Notes: a model not told the origin generated them from the letters alone. Numbered from the stretch's first letter, positions 1 through 6,500 are shown. The stretch is 7,043 bases of DNA from JAEUMD01 sp964559355 (GCA_964559355.1 CAZLHQ010000162.1:1-7043), one strand, 5' to 3'. Numbers and translations are program-made.

Positions 1-570
1 GGGTTTCGCGAGCGCATGGAGGCCGAGCAGATTCTCTCCTATCGCTTCGTGCGATTCGAGCGCTTCCCCGATGGCCTGTTCCGCCGCCCCGAGACCTATC
101 CGCCGATTGCGCTCGCCACACCGGCATCGCACGACCTCGCCACCGTGCGCGGCTTCTGGCTCGGCCGTGACATCGCGGCTATGGAGGCTGCAGGGTTGAT
201 CGACAACAGTGAGGCGCGGGCGATGGGCGACGTGCGCACCCGCGAGCGTGGTCAGCTGGTCGCAGCACTGGTCGATCAGGACTTGCTGCCGGGCAACTTC
301 CCCCTCGATCAAGACATCGACGCTGTACAGACGTCCCGCCTCGCGGATGCCGTTAACCGATTTTTGGCGCGCACACCATCTGCCCTCGCCATGATCAACA
401 TCGAGGACCTTGCCGGCGCATCCGATCAATCGAACCTGCCGGGCACGATCGACAGCTACCCCAATTGGCGGCGCCGCCTGCCCGAGGATTTCGACGCGGC
501 TGCACTGGCCGAAAGGCTGCGCCAAACCGGAGCGCTCATGAACCTGGAAGGCCGAAACGGAACCGCTTGA
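1..570 (+). CDS. malQ: 4-alpha-glucanotransferase (amylomaltase), C-terminal part
   Basis: The reading frame is open from base 1, so the gene begins upstream; 189 C-terminal residues are visible, ending at TGA 568-570. The product matches the C-terminal part of GH77 amylomaltases, cytoplasmic enzymes that transfer alpha-1,4-glucan segments between maltodextrins and release glucose. Visible hallmarks are the SHD motif (visible residues 43-45), whose Asp corresponds to the third catalytic carboxylate of the family (the usual THD/SHD motif), followed by a GFWLGRD-like stretch, and near the end the conserved EDLAG...NLPGT...YPNWRRRLP block (residues 135-160). The catalytic nucleophile and acid/base lie upstream of the window. 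The ATG at 16 is internal, not the start. Its glucose product fits the glucokinase gene downstream. The family call is firm; the symbol follows the usual name for GH77 enzymes. Confidence 0.93.
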   Translation, partial: GFRERMEAEQILSYRFVRFERFPDGLFRRPETYPPIALATPASHDLATVRGFWLGRDIAAMEAAGLIDNSEARAMGDVRTRERGQLVAALVDQDLLPGNFPLDQDIDAVQTSRLADAVNRFLARTPSALAMINIEDLAGASDQSNLPGTIDSYPNWRRRLPEDFDAAALAERLRQTGALMNLEGRNGTA

Positions 571-680
571 TCTCTCCTTAAGCGACAGCAGCGGCCGGAG
601 AATGCGCATACGCATGAGCATACCGGCGCCCCCCTGCGACGCACCAGCGAGGCCGCCCCCCAACGTCTCCTGTACCGCGT

Positions 681-705
681 GTTTGTAAGGCAAGCCTTGG
701 CAAAC
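681..705. repeat. imperfect inverted repeat (10-bp stem)
   Basis: GTTTG (681-685) pairs with CAAAC (701-705), and AAGGC (687-691) mirrors GCCTT (694-698). A single T on the left and GG on the right interrupt the arms. As RNA this could fold into a hairpin with a CAAG loop; as DNA it could be a dimeric operator. There is no T-run on either side on either strand, which argues against a rho-independent terminator for malQ. Confidence 0.4.
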
Positions 706-799
706 CGCTGGCGCCCTGGCCAGGTAGGCACTAAGGTTTTGCGCGTCTCGTGTGATGATCGGGAAATCCGTTCGGTGCCTAGCCGGAATGTAGAGGATT

Positions 800-811
800 T
801 CGCGATCGCGA
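800..811. repeat. perfect 12-bp palindrome
   Basis: TCGCGATCGCGA is self-complementary over 12 bases, with GCGATCGC at its core. It lies about 200 bases upstream of the regulator start, within the gap. It may be an operator half-site pair or chance in GC-rich DNA. It does not resemble the Crp (TGTGA-N6-TCACA) or Fnr/FixK (TTGAT-N4-ATCAA) consensus. Confidence 0.35.
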
Positions 812-829
812 CACGGGCGGTCTCTTTCA

Positions 830-845
830 GAGGTCTTGCGACCTC
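830..845. repeat. perfect hairpin, 6-bp stem and TTGC loop
   Basis: GAGGTC (830-835), loop TTGC (836-839) and GACCTC (840-845) form an exact stem-loop of a size favoured in RNA. It is not followed by a T-run. It lies about 170 bases upstream of the regulator start, so it could be in the 5' untranslated region or near the promoter. Its function is unknown. Confidence 0.4.
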
Positions 846-991
846 GACTGATGGAGTGATTGAGCTTGCCCACCCTCATATGCCGTTGCCGCACGTTCCC
901 GCGCGGCCAAACGGCGAGCGAGGGATGGCGACTTGGTCACCATGGACGAGGATAGGGTTGTGTTTTGTCGACGGTGAGAAGACCGATCCCA

Positions 992-1009
992 AAGGAGCGC
1001 AAGGAGCGC
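992..1009 (+). promoter_or_regulatory. duplicated Shine-Dalgarno (AAGGAGCGC x2)
   Basis: AAGGAGCGC occurs twice in perfect tandem (992-1000 and 1001-1009). The second copy places AAGGAG six bases before GTG 1013, ideal spacing for a ribosome binding site. This is the main reason for choosing GTG 1013 over the in-frame TTG 965, which has only a weak purine stretch upstream. If translation did start at 965, the repeat would encode Lys-Glu-Arg twice. Confidence 0.7.
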
Positions 1010-1012
1010 GCG

Positions 1013-1864
1013 GTGCGCAACACTGGAGCTGTGGCCGAGCGCGCCGGCAGCATCTCCAGCGGCCGGGTGACGCCGCTATTCTTCCGAAAGCTCGGACTGT
1101 TCCACAGGGTCTCCCCCGAACAGGTGGAAGATGTGCAGGCGATGGAAACTCGCCACGGCTCAATGGCAGCCGGCACCGACGTCATTCGCGCAGGCGAGCC
1201 CTACAACGGAATCTATATTCTCAACGAGGGTTGGGCCGTCCGCTATCGCATTCTTGCCGATGGCAGCCGGCAGATCGCCAATTTCATACTTCCTGGTGAT
1301 TTCATGTGTCTCAACGCCTGCATCTTCACCGATGCGGAATTCAACGTCACCACGATCACCCCGATACAATTCTCTCAGTTCAAGACTGACGACTTCGTCG
1401 AGTTGACCGAACAGCATCCGCTGATGTGCGCTGCGATGTTCTGGTGCAGCGCGCGCGAGGAATCGATACTCATCGAGCATCTGGCAAGCATTGGTCGCCG
1501 CACCGCATATAGCCGTGTCGCCCATCTCATTCTCGAGCTGTGGCGGCGCCTGGAGCTCATCGGTCAAGTCGAGAAGTCGAGCAGCGGCGGCGCGGGCACG
1601 TTCGAAATGCCGCTGACCCAGCAGTTGATTGCCGACAGCCTTGGCCTGAGCTCGATCCACGTCAATCGCACATTGCGGGCGCTGGAGAGCGACGGCTACC
1701 TTGCATGTGAGCGGCGCAACAGCGTGCGCCGATTGCGCATAAGCGACATCGAGGGGCTGACCAGGGCTGCCGGCTTCGATGACGAGTTCTTGCGCTTCAC
1801 CCAGATCCCCAAGCGCACAGGCAAGGCTCTGGAGGAAGCCACGCGCCGTCGCAGGGCCAAGTGA
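1013..1864 (+). CDS. Crp/Fnr-family transcriptional regulator
   Basis: A 283-residue DNA-binding regulator when started at GTG 1013 (299 residues from TTG 965). Residues about 20-130 form the beta-roll sensor domain (GTDVIRAGEPYNGIYILNEG at 54-73, then a PGDF motif at 94-97), followed by the dimerisation helix (about 135-180). A winged helix-turn-helix of the HTH_Crp_2 type follows (LTQQLIADSLGLSS...HVNRTLRALESDGYL, 201-230). The segment after PGDF has no Glu-Leu-Gly...Arg-Ser pocket as in cAMP-binding Crp, and the N-terminus has no Fnr-type cysteine cluster, so the ligand is unknown. Cysteines occur at 99, 103, 139, 145 and 232. A 40-residue basic tail follows the HTH domain. The short gap to glk suggests co-transcription. 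The family is certain; the effector and target genes are not visible. Confidence 0.93.
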   Translation: MRNTGAVAERAGSISSGRVTPLFFRKLGLFHRVSPEQVEDVQAMETRHGSMAAGTDVIRAGEPYNGIYILNEGWAVRYRILADGSRQIANFILPGDFMCLNACIFTDAEFNVTTITPIQFSQFKTDDFVELTEQHPLMCAAMFWCSAREESILIEHLASIGRRTAYSRVAHLILELWRRLELIGQVEKSSSGGAGTFEMPLTQQLIADSLGLSSIHVNRTLRALESDGYLACERRNSVRRLRISDIEGLTRAAGFDDEFLRFTQIPKRTGKALEEATRRRRAK

Positions 1865-1901
1865 TCGCCGCCCGCCACTGCATGCCGCTTGAGAATACAC
1901 C

Positions 1902-1905
1902 GGAG
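1902..1905 (+). promoter_or_regulatory. ribosome binding site deciding the glk start
   Basis: GGAG lies ten bases before ATG 1916, slightly long but usable spacing. An upstream in-frame TTG at 1889 would add nine residues that do not look like the start of the family, whereas the ATG places the phosphate-binding DIGGSN motif near residue 9, as in other glucokinases. Confidence 0.5.
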
Positions 1906-1915
1906 TTTCCAACCG

Positions 1916-2842
1916 ATGAGCCCTTGGCGCCTCGTAGCCGATATCGGTGGAAGCAACGTGCGCCTCGCCCGGTCCCACGACTCGGGCCGCCTTACCCACG
2001 TCGTATCTCATCCAACCAGCCGCTTTGCCTCGTTCCTGGATGCACTTGAGGTCTATCTCGCTGCCACGGGCGGAAGCGAAGGCTGCAGATCAGCGGCTCT
2101 CGGGGCGGCAGGCCCTGTCGAGGGCTGTTCGGTCACGCTCACCAACAAGGCCGCGTGGAAGATCGCAGGCTTGCAGGTATCGGCCGTTCTTGAGGGTGCG
2201 CCGGTCGTTCTTGTCAACGATCTGGAGGCCGTCGCTGCGGCGCTGCCTCACCTCGGCATCGACGATACCGAGCCGATTGGCACTCCAAAGCCGGTAATTC
2301 CCGCAACGCGCCCCATGCTGGCGTTGAACATCGGTACGGGATTGGGCGCTGCCCTCGCCACATGTCATGCCGGCCGCTGGTGGACCCAGCCAGGCGAGGC
2401 GGGACACATGACGCTCGCCGGTAACTCGGACCTGGAGCGGCAGCTGATCGAGCCGAGCGCCACGGTCGAAAGCTTCTTGTCGGGTGCGGGCATCACCCGG
2501 GCTTATGTGCGCCTTAATGGCGTCGGCGATGCGCATGACGCTGCCGAGGTGCTGGCGCGCGCGGCACGCGATGACAGCGCTGCAAGCGTACTGCGCGCCG
2601 CAACCGACATACTCGGCCGCATCGCGGGAGATCTGGTGCTGGCGACGGGCGCATGGGGCGGCGTGCATCTGTGCGGCAGTGTCGCTGAAGGCTTGCTGGC
2701 ACATGCGGACCGCGCCCGCCTGCGGACCGCATTCGAGAACAAGGGCCCCATGCAGGAACGTCTGCAGCGAACACCAATGACCGTCATCCGCCGCGAAAAC
2801 GTTGCTCTGTACGGTCTTGCCATGCTGGACATCGGGGCCTGA
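1916..2842 (+). CDS. glk: glucokinase
   Basis: A 308-residue cytoplasmic glucokinase of the proteobacterial Glk type (PF02685, not a ROK-type kinase), which transfers phosphate from ATP to glucose to give glucose-6-phosphate. Visible motifs are the phosphate-1 loop VADIGGSN (7-14), GPVEG...LTNKAAWKI (66-83), VNDLEAV (100-106) with Asp102 as the expected catalytic base, the second phosphate-binding motif NIGTGLGAA (138-146), PGEAGH (159-164) with sugar-binding Glu161 and His164, and Glu185 in a VESFLSGAG segment. All these match the Escherichia coli active-site residues by position and context. Length is close to the family norm (about 320). It follows the Crp/Fnr-family gene by 51 bases, and that protein may control it. 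Glucose released by the upstream malQ product is a plausible substrate source. Confidence 0.95.
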   Translation: MSPWRLVADIGGSNVRLARSHDSGRLTHVVSHPTSRFASFLDALEVYLAATGGSEGCRSAALGAAGPVEGCSVTLTNKAAWKIAGLQVSAVLEGAPVVLVNDLEAVAAALPHLGIDDTEPIGTPKPVIPATRPMLALNIGTGLGAALATCHAGRWWTQPGEAGHMTLAGNSDLERQLIEPSATVESFLSGAGITRAYVRLNGVGDAHDAAEVLARAARDDSAASVLRAATDILGRIAGDLVLATGAWGGVHLCGSVAEGLLAHADRARLRTAFENKGPMQERLQRTPMTVIRRENVALYGLAMLDIGA

Positions 2843-2854
2843 GCGCGGCGCTCA
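2840..2854. repeat. 15-base palindrome spanning both convergent stop codons
   Basis: TGAGCGC-G-GCGCTCA is a perfect inverted repeat centred on base 2847. The left end is the TGA of glk (2840-2842), and the right end is the complement of the TGA of glgC (2852-2854). As RNA it could form a short GAGC/GCTC stem with a GCGGC loop on either strand. There is no T-run because coding sequence of the opposing gene follows on both sides, so it is at best a weak bidirectional terminator. Confidence 0.5.
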
Positions 2855-4120
2855 ATCCGCGATGCGATCGATCATCTCTTGCGTGACGAGACAGATGCCG
2901 CCCGCGGTGCGGTAAAAGCGTGCGGCATCGAGCTCCGGGTCCTCGCCGATGACAAGACCAGGCGGCACTGTCACGCCCCTGTCGACGACGACATTCTTCA
3001 ATCGCGCTCCTTGGCCGACCCTGACGTATGGCAGAACCACGGCGTTTTCCACATTTGCAAACGAGTGCACATGCACGCCGGTGAACAGCAGCGAACGGCG
3101 CACCAGCGAGCCGGATACAATGCAGCCGCCAGAAACCAGCGATTGCAATGCGCGCCCGCGACGGTCCGCCACATCGTGCACAAACTTCGCCGGCGGCGTG
3201 ATCTCGGCATAGGTCCAGATCGGCCAGCTCTGGTCATAGAGATCGAGATCGGGCACCACGTCGGTCAGATCGATATTGGCCTGCCAGTAGGCATCGACCG
3301 TGCCCACATCGCGCCAGTACACCGGCAGGTCGACGTTGGGACGCACGCACGAGCGCGAAAAGTGATGCGCCACCGCATGCCCCTTCTTGACGAGATGGGG
3401 AATGATGTCCTTGCCGAAATCGCGCGAGGAGTTGGGGTCGGCGGCGTCGCGCTTCAGCTCCTCGATGAGGAACCATGTGGCGAATACATAGATGCCCATG
3501 CTGGCGAGGCAAGTTCCCGGCTTGCCGGGCATCTCCGGCGGGTTCTTCTGTTTCTCGACAAAACTGAGAATGCGATCGTTGTCATCGATCTCCATGACGC
3601 CGAAAGCCTCAGCCTCGGCGCGTGGCACCTCGATGCATGCAACCGTCACGTCGGCTCCCGCCTCGACGTGTTGCATCAGGATCTTCTCATAATCCATCTT
3701 GTAGACGTGATCGCCCGCCAGCAGCACAATGAACTCGGGCGCATACCCCTCAATGATATCGATGTTCTGGTAGACCGCATCGGCCGTACCCGCATACCAA
3801 TGATCGCCCGGCACGCGCTGGCTGGCCGGCAGAATGTCGAAACCCTCGTTGCGCTCCTGGCGCAGGAAGTTCCAGCCGTTGTGCAAGTGGCGGATGAGGC
3901 TGTGGGCCTTGTACTGGGTTGCAACGCCAATGCGGCGAATGCCGGAGTTCAAGGCATTGGAGAGCGCGAAATCGATGATGCGCGATTTACCTCCGAAATA
4001 TACGGCGGGCTTGGCGCGCCGCTCGGTGAGCTGCATCAGCCGGCTGCCCCGACCGCCCGCCAGCACATATGCCATCGACGCACGAGCCAGCGAGCCGACC
4101 ACGGGACCTCTTGTCATCAT
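2852..4120 (-). CDS. glgC: glucose-1-phosphate adenylyltransferase (ADP-glucose pyrophosphorylase)
   Basis: Makes ADP-glucose and pyrophosphate from ATP and glucose-1-phosphate, the committed step of bacterial glycogen synthesis. The 422-residue product from ATG 4120 matches the usual length (about 420). Visible are the nucleotide-binding AGGRGSRL (21-28), KPAVYFGGK (37-45), catalytic-region LAGDHVYKMDY with Asp137, the glucose-1-phosphate lysine in FVEK (Lys190), YWRDVGT (268-274), the allosteric-region PPAKFV (309-314), and a C-terminal left-handed beta-helix (SGGCIVSGS and following, from about 330). Residue 191 is Gln where most homologues have Pro (FVEKP). The frame stays open upstream to ATG 4240, but the 40 extra residues look unlike the family, and a GGAG sits seven bases before ATG 4120. 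No glgA, glgB or glgP is visible beside it. It is convergent with glk. Confidence 0.96.
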   Translation of the reverse strand: MMTRGPVVGSLARASMAYVLAGGRGSRLMQLTERRAKPAVYFGGKSRIIDFALSNALNSGIRRIGVATQYKAHSLIRHLHNGWNFLRQERNEGFDILPASQRVPGDHWYAGTADAVYQNIDIIEGYAPEFIVLLAGDHVYKMDYEKILMQHVEAGADVTVACIEVPRAEAEAFGVMEIDDNDRILSFVEKQKNPPEMPGKPGTCLASMGIYVFATWFLIEELKRDAADPNSSRDFGKDIIPHLVKKGHAVAHHFSRSCVRPNVDLPVYWRDVGTVDAYWQANIDLTDVVPDLDLYDQSWPIWTYAEITPPAKFVHDVADRRGRALQSLVSGGCIVSGSLVRRSLLFTGVHVHSFANVENAVVLPYVRVGQGARLKNVVVDRGVTVPPGLVIGEDPELDAARFYRTAGGICLVTQEMIDRIAD

Positions 4121-4127
4121 TTGCTCG

Positions 4128-4131
4128 CTCC
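4128..4131 (-). promoter_or_regulatory. ribosome binding site deciding the glgC start
   Basis: On the minus strand GGAG (4131-4128) is followed by seven bases and then ATG 4120-4118, directly followed by a second ATG. This supports the short 422-residue form of GlgC over the 462-residue reading from 4240. Confidence 0.6.
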
Positions 4132-4234
4132 AGGTCTTGTCAATCGCGCCGTCGCAATCGCCTCGTTTCGGCAGCGATCCGGCACCCCCCTCAGACTCGT
4201 TCATCGCCGTACATCCAGCCCCAACACTGCCAGA

Positions 4235-4269
4235 GTGCAAGGGCTACGTCAGGCACTTTAAATAGTGCC
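4235..4269. promoter_or_regulatory. pair of CACT/AGTG inverted repeats upstream of glgC
   Basis: Two dyads lie 115-149 bases upstream of the glgC ATG. The distal one is GGCACT-TTAAAT-AGTGCC (4252-4269), with exact 6-bp arms around an AT-rich centre. The proximal one is CACT-GCCAG-AGTG (4235-4247). Their centres are about 19.5 bases apart, close to two helical turns, so dimers bound at both would sit on nearly the same face of the DNA. The minus strand over the distal dyad reads CACTATTTAAAGTG, which contains a -10-like TATTTA, but I find no good -35. No T-run follows, so a terminator for the upstream gene is less likely than an operator. The binding protein is unknown. Confidence 0.35.
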
Positions 4270-4411
4270 CGCCAGCAGCAGAATCGACATTGCTCTAGAT
4301 TAAATCGGTAAGCGCGCCCCGCGTGTGTGCCAATCTGCCTTGGCGCCTCGATCAATGCGCCTGAGCCAATCGAGCGACCGGTTTCACCGCTCCTTGCACC
4401 CGCCATGGCGC

Positions 4412-5008
4412 TCAGAAGCCGGTCCACAGCGAATAGTTGCCAACCGTGGCGTTGCCCTTGATCGCCAGCGCCTTGCAGGGGGCAAACTCGGTGAGCTGCA
4501 CCTGCAGAACGCGCACGCCATAGCCGTTCAACGCCACCGCGCAACGCTCGGTCAGCTTGTTGTTGAACGCGAGACGATCTGCCTGGATGACTTCCACCGT
4601 CGACTTCGAAATTTCGTCGAGTATTGAGCCCTGCGAGCGCTCCAGCACGTCGGAGGCGAGATCGGCGATCTTGGCCACCGCGGCCACCACGTCATCGACA
4701 TAATAGGTGACGAGCGCGCCAGCGATGACGGTCTTCATGTCCGCGGTCATGATGATCTTCGATTGGATCATTTGCGTCTGACGCACCGTTACCACCAGCT
4801 TGTAGGTGGTGACGATGGGCCAGTACCAATGCAGGCCTGGGGGCCATTCCTTGATCCGCGCGCCGCGAACGAAGGCGATGCCGGCATGGGTTGCCGGCAC
4901 GATGACGAGCCAAGGAATGACCTTCAGGAGACTTTGGAAGATCTCGCCGATCCAACCGAATGCCTTGTCCAAACGTTCCTCCCATTGGGCACCGCCGTTC
5001 CCCGGCAT
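4412..5008 (-). CDS. short membrane-anchored SPFH/band-7 domain protein
   Basis: A 198-residue protein of the stomatin/prohibitin/flotillin/HflKC superfamily. Residues about 18-46 form one hydrophobic segment (IFQSLLKVIPWLVIVPATHA), followed by the typical opening of the SPFH domain, PPGLHWYWPIV (56-66), then VRQTQ (75-79), TADMKTV and VTYYVDD (100-106), and a charged helical stretch (about 120-160). It ends soon after the domain (LTEFAPCKALAIKG...), without the long C-terminal coiled coil or oligomerisation tail of classical stomatins or flotillins. Such proteins usually form membrane rings or microdomain scaffolds, but no partner protease (FtsH or NfeD type) is adjacent. It starts at ATG 5008, since an in-frame TGA precedes it, with only a weak ribosome binding site. 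It lies between the hydrolase and glgC; a role in glycan metabolism is only inferred from position. Confidence 0.85.
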   Translation of the reverse strand: MPGNGGAQWEERLDKAFGWIGEIFQSLLKVIPWLVIVPATHAGIAFVRGARIKEWPPGLHWYWPIVTTYKLVVTVRQTQMIQSKIIMTADMKTVIAGALVTYYVDDVVAAVAKIADLASDVLERSQGSILDEISKSTVEVIQADRLAFNNKLTERCAVALNGYGVRVLQVQLTEFAPCKALAIKGNATVGNYSLWTGF

Positions 5009-5111
5009 CGCGCCCGCACCTGCATCTCAGAAATGACTGCCGCAAATAGCTGACTTGTTAGACTCTGACTTCACTTGAATTGGCAGCAGCACCGGCCTGC
5101 ACGAACGCGCG

Positions 5112-6500
5112 CTAGACAAGGACAGTCTCCTCCCCAGCAGTCGTCACGACCGCAATGCCGTGTTCACCAAGCTTGACGTGCCTGTTGAAGCGTTCACGCA
5201 CGATACGGCCGCCAGTGCCGCCATCGATGCGCAGAACATCACTGCAGACCGACAAATCGCCATCCCACGCGCAAGGTTCCAGCACCACCGGAACGTGGCC
5301 GGTATTGACGAAGACGCCACTAAGGCGGCCCGCATCGTTGGAAGCGACAATGACGTCGACATCATTAATGCCGGACCGAAAGGCGGGAAAGCTGACGAGA
5401 TCACCGCGCCGCACATGCTGCGTGAACAGCAGCTTGCCAAGTCCGGCCGTCGTCAACTCGCCATGCAAGGAGATCAGACCGTAGGCATCCGCATGCCCGG
5501 TGCCGGTCCAGCGCATTTCGAGGTCCGCGCCGCCGCGAATGAGGTGGATCAACGCCGAGGCATAGTAGGCGGCGCCGAATGCGTTTTGATTGAGCCCCAG
5601 CGTATAGTAATTCTCGTGATGGGAGATGGTGTTGAGCTCCCCGCACACATTGAGGACATCGCGCCCCGCGATGAGCCGGCCGACACCGCGAGCCCTGGCT
5701 TCATAGCTTGGCGTTTGCGCCATCAGCAGCGTTTCGAATGCGCGCCCCCTCGGCGCATCGGGCGAGCCCCACATTTCGAGTTGCAACGAAGCACTGGACA
5801 CCGCTGGCCGCCAATCGCCATAGCGATGCCAGTTGACGAAACCGATCATGCCATCGTCGACTTCATCGAGCAGGCGGCCGATCCAATCCATCCAATACGA
5901 GCGGTGTGTGCCGTCGATCGATGGCCCCCCGATCAGGGCCTTGCGGCCACCCAGAAAGGAATCAATCTCGGCCAGCACGGCGCGCGCCACCTCCTCGTAG
6001 ATCACACGATACTGGTCAAACGTCAGGTCGCCGCCGATGATCAGATTGTTGGGCTCGTTCCAAACACACCAATACCAATCCTTGACCCGTTCGCCGCCCC
6101 ATTGCTCGACACAACCCCAAACGACGTCGCGGCAGCGCTCGACGAAGCGGCGCATGTTGAAGTCGCTATCGTGTGGCTTCTCGAATTTGGCGAAGGTGAT
6201 CATGGGCCGGGCGCCCGTCGCCAGTACGGCATCGATATGGGCGGCGAACATGCGCCAATCGGAGACCGGGCTCGGCACCGGCTGATCGAAAACAAAAACT
6301 CGGACAACTTCGGTGCCCATCAAAGAATAGTAGCGGCGGATGTCGCTGGCATGGGGCCCGAGCGACATGTGCCACCAGCCATTGATCTCGTTGAAACCGT
6401 AGCGCAGCGGCGATGGACGCGCCCCGGCACTCGCGCGGCGGCGATGCAGGGCGCCGGTCTCAGCCGAAGCGCTTTTGGGATCGACAGTCACGCGGTCCAC
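5112..6500 (-). CDS. GH39-like clan GH-A glycoside hydrolase, no signal peptide
   Basis: A 462-residue predicted TIM-barrel glycosidase. The barrel starts near residue 33 (RYGFNEINGWWHMS). WNEPNN (148-152) is the clan GH-A strand-4 motif with Glu149 as expected acid/base. NWHRYGDW (223-230) resembles the strand-6 His-x-Tyr motif. Glu288 in CGELNT is the probable strand-7 nucleophile. A beta-rich C-terminal domain (about 375-462) follows, as in GH39 enzymes such as beta-xylosidases, alpha-iduronidases and the exopolysaccharide enzyme PslG. The first 32 residues are polar and Arg/Ala-rich, not a secretion signal, and an in-frame stop just upstream of GTG 6500 excludes a hidden one, so the enzyme is probably cytoplasmic. 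The start is a GTG with a weak ribosome binding site, 19 bases after the glycosyltransferase stop, suggesting an operon. The substrate cannot be read from the sequence, and the exact GH family is uncertain. Confidence 0.8.
   Translation of the reverse strand: MDRVTVDPKSASAETGALHRRRASAGARPSPLRYGFNEINGWWHMSLGPHASDIRRYYSLMGTEVVRVFVFDQPVPSPVSDWRMFAAHIDAVLATGARPMITFAKFEKPHDSDFNMRRFVERCRDVVWGCVEQWGGERVKDWYWCVWNEPNNLIIGGDLTFDQYRVIYEEVARAVLAEIDSFLGGRKALIGGPSIDGTHRSYWMDWIGRLLDEVDDGMIGFVNWHRYGDWRPAVSSASLQLEMWGSPDAPRGRAFETLLMAQTPSYEARARGVGRLIAGRDVLNVCGELNTISHHENYYTLGLNQNAFGAAYYASALIHLIRGGADLEMRWTGTGHADAYGLISLHGELTTAGLGKLLFTQHVRRGDLVSFPAFRSGINDVDVIVASNDAGRLSGVFVNTGHVPVVLEPCAWDGDLSVCSDVLRIDGGTGGRIVRERFNRHVKLGEHGIAVVTTAGEETVLV

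Larger units (their letters stand above)
571..1012. other. 442-base non-coding gap rich in inverted repeats
   Basis: I find no credible gene between the malQ stop and the regulator start. Open frames crossing it give Arg/Pro/Ser-rich translations with no recognisable domain, and the longest (679-1299, plus strand) runs into the regulator gene in another frame. The gap holds several short inverted repeats, listed separately where strongest (681-705, 800-811, 830-845). Weaker ones are ATGCG-CATA-CGCAT at 602-615 and the 10-base palindrome CCTGGCCAGG at 715-724. None is followed by a T-run, so none is a clear intrinsic terminator. I see no convincing sigma-70 type -35/-10 pair. The promoter for the regulator and glk should lie here. 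Confidence 0.6.

Noticed and set aside
679..1299. 206-codon plus-strand frame across the malQ-regulator gap
   Set aside because: It overlaps the regulator gene in another frame, its sequence has no known motif, and it has no good ribosome binding site.
1160..2011. 283-codon minus-strand frame antisense to the regulator and the start of glk
   Set aside because: It lies opposite two well-supported genes and has no recognisable domain.
4121..4240. N-terminal extension of GlgC starting at ATG 4240
   Set aside because: The extra 40 residues are low-complexity and unlike the family, while ATG 4120 has a well-placed GGAG and gives the usual length.
2879..4261. 460-codon plus-strand open frame antisense to glgC
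   Set aside because: The translation is His/Arg/Asp-rich without a recognisable domain and exactly shadows glgC, whose motifs are complete. Long antisense frames are common in GC-rich genes.
4401..4410. CGCCATGGCG palindrome just after the SPFH stop as a terminator
   Set aside because: The palindrome is perfect but has no loop and no downstream T-run on the minus strand, so a terminator cannot be supported.
5051..5071. Direct repeat TGACTT (5051-5056 and 5066-5071) upstream of the SPFH gene as a regulatory site
   Set aside because: Six-base repeats at this distance are expected by chance, and no promoter elements line up with them.
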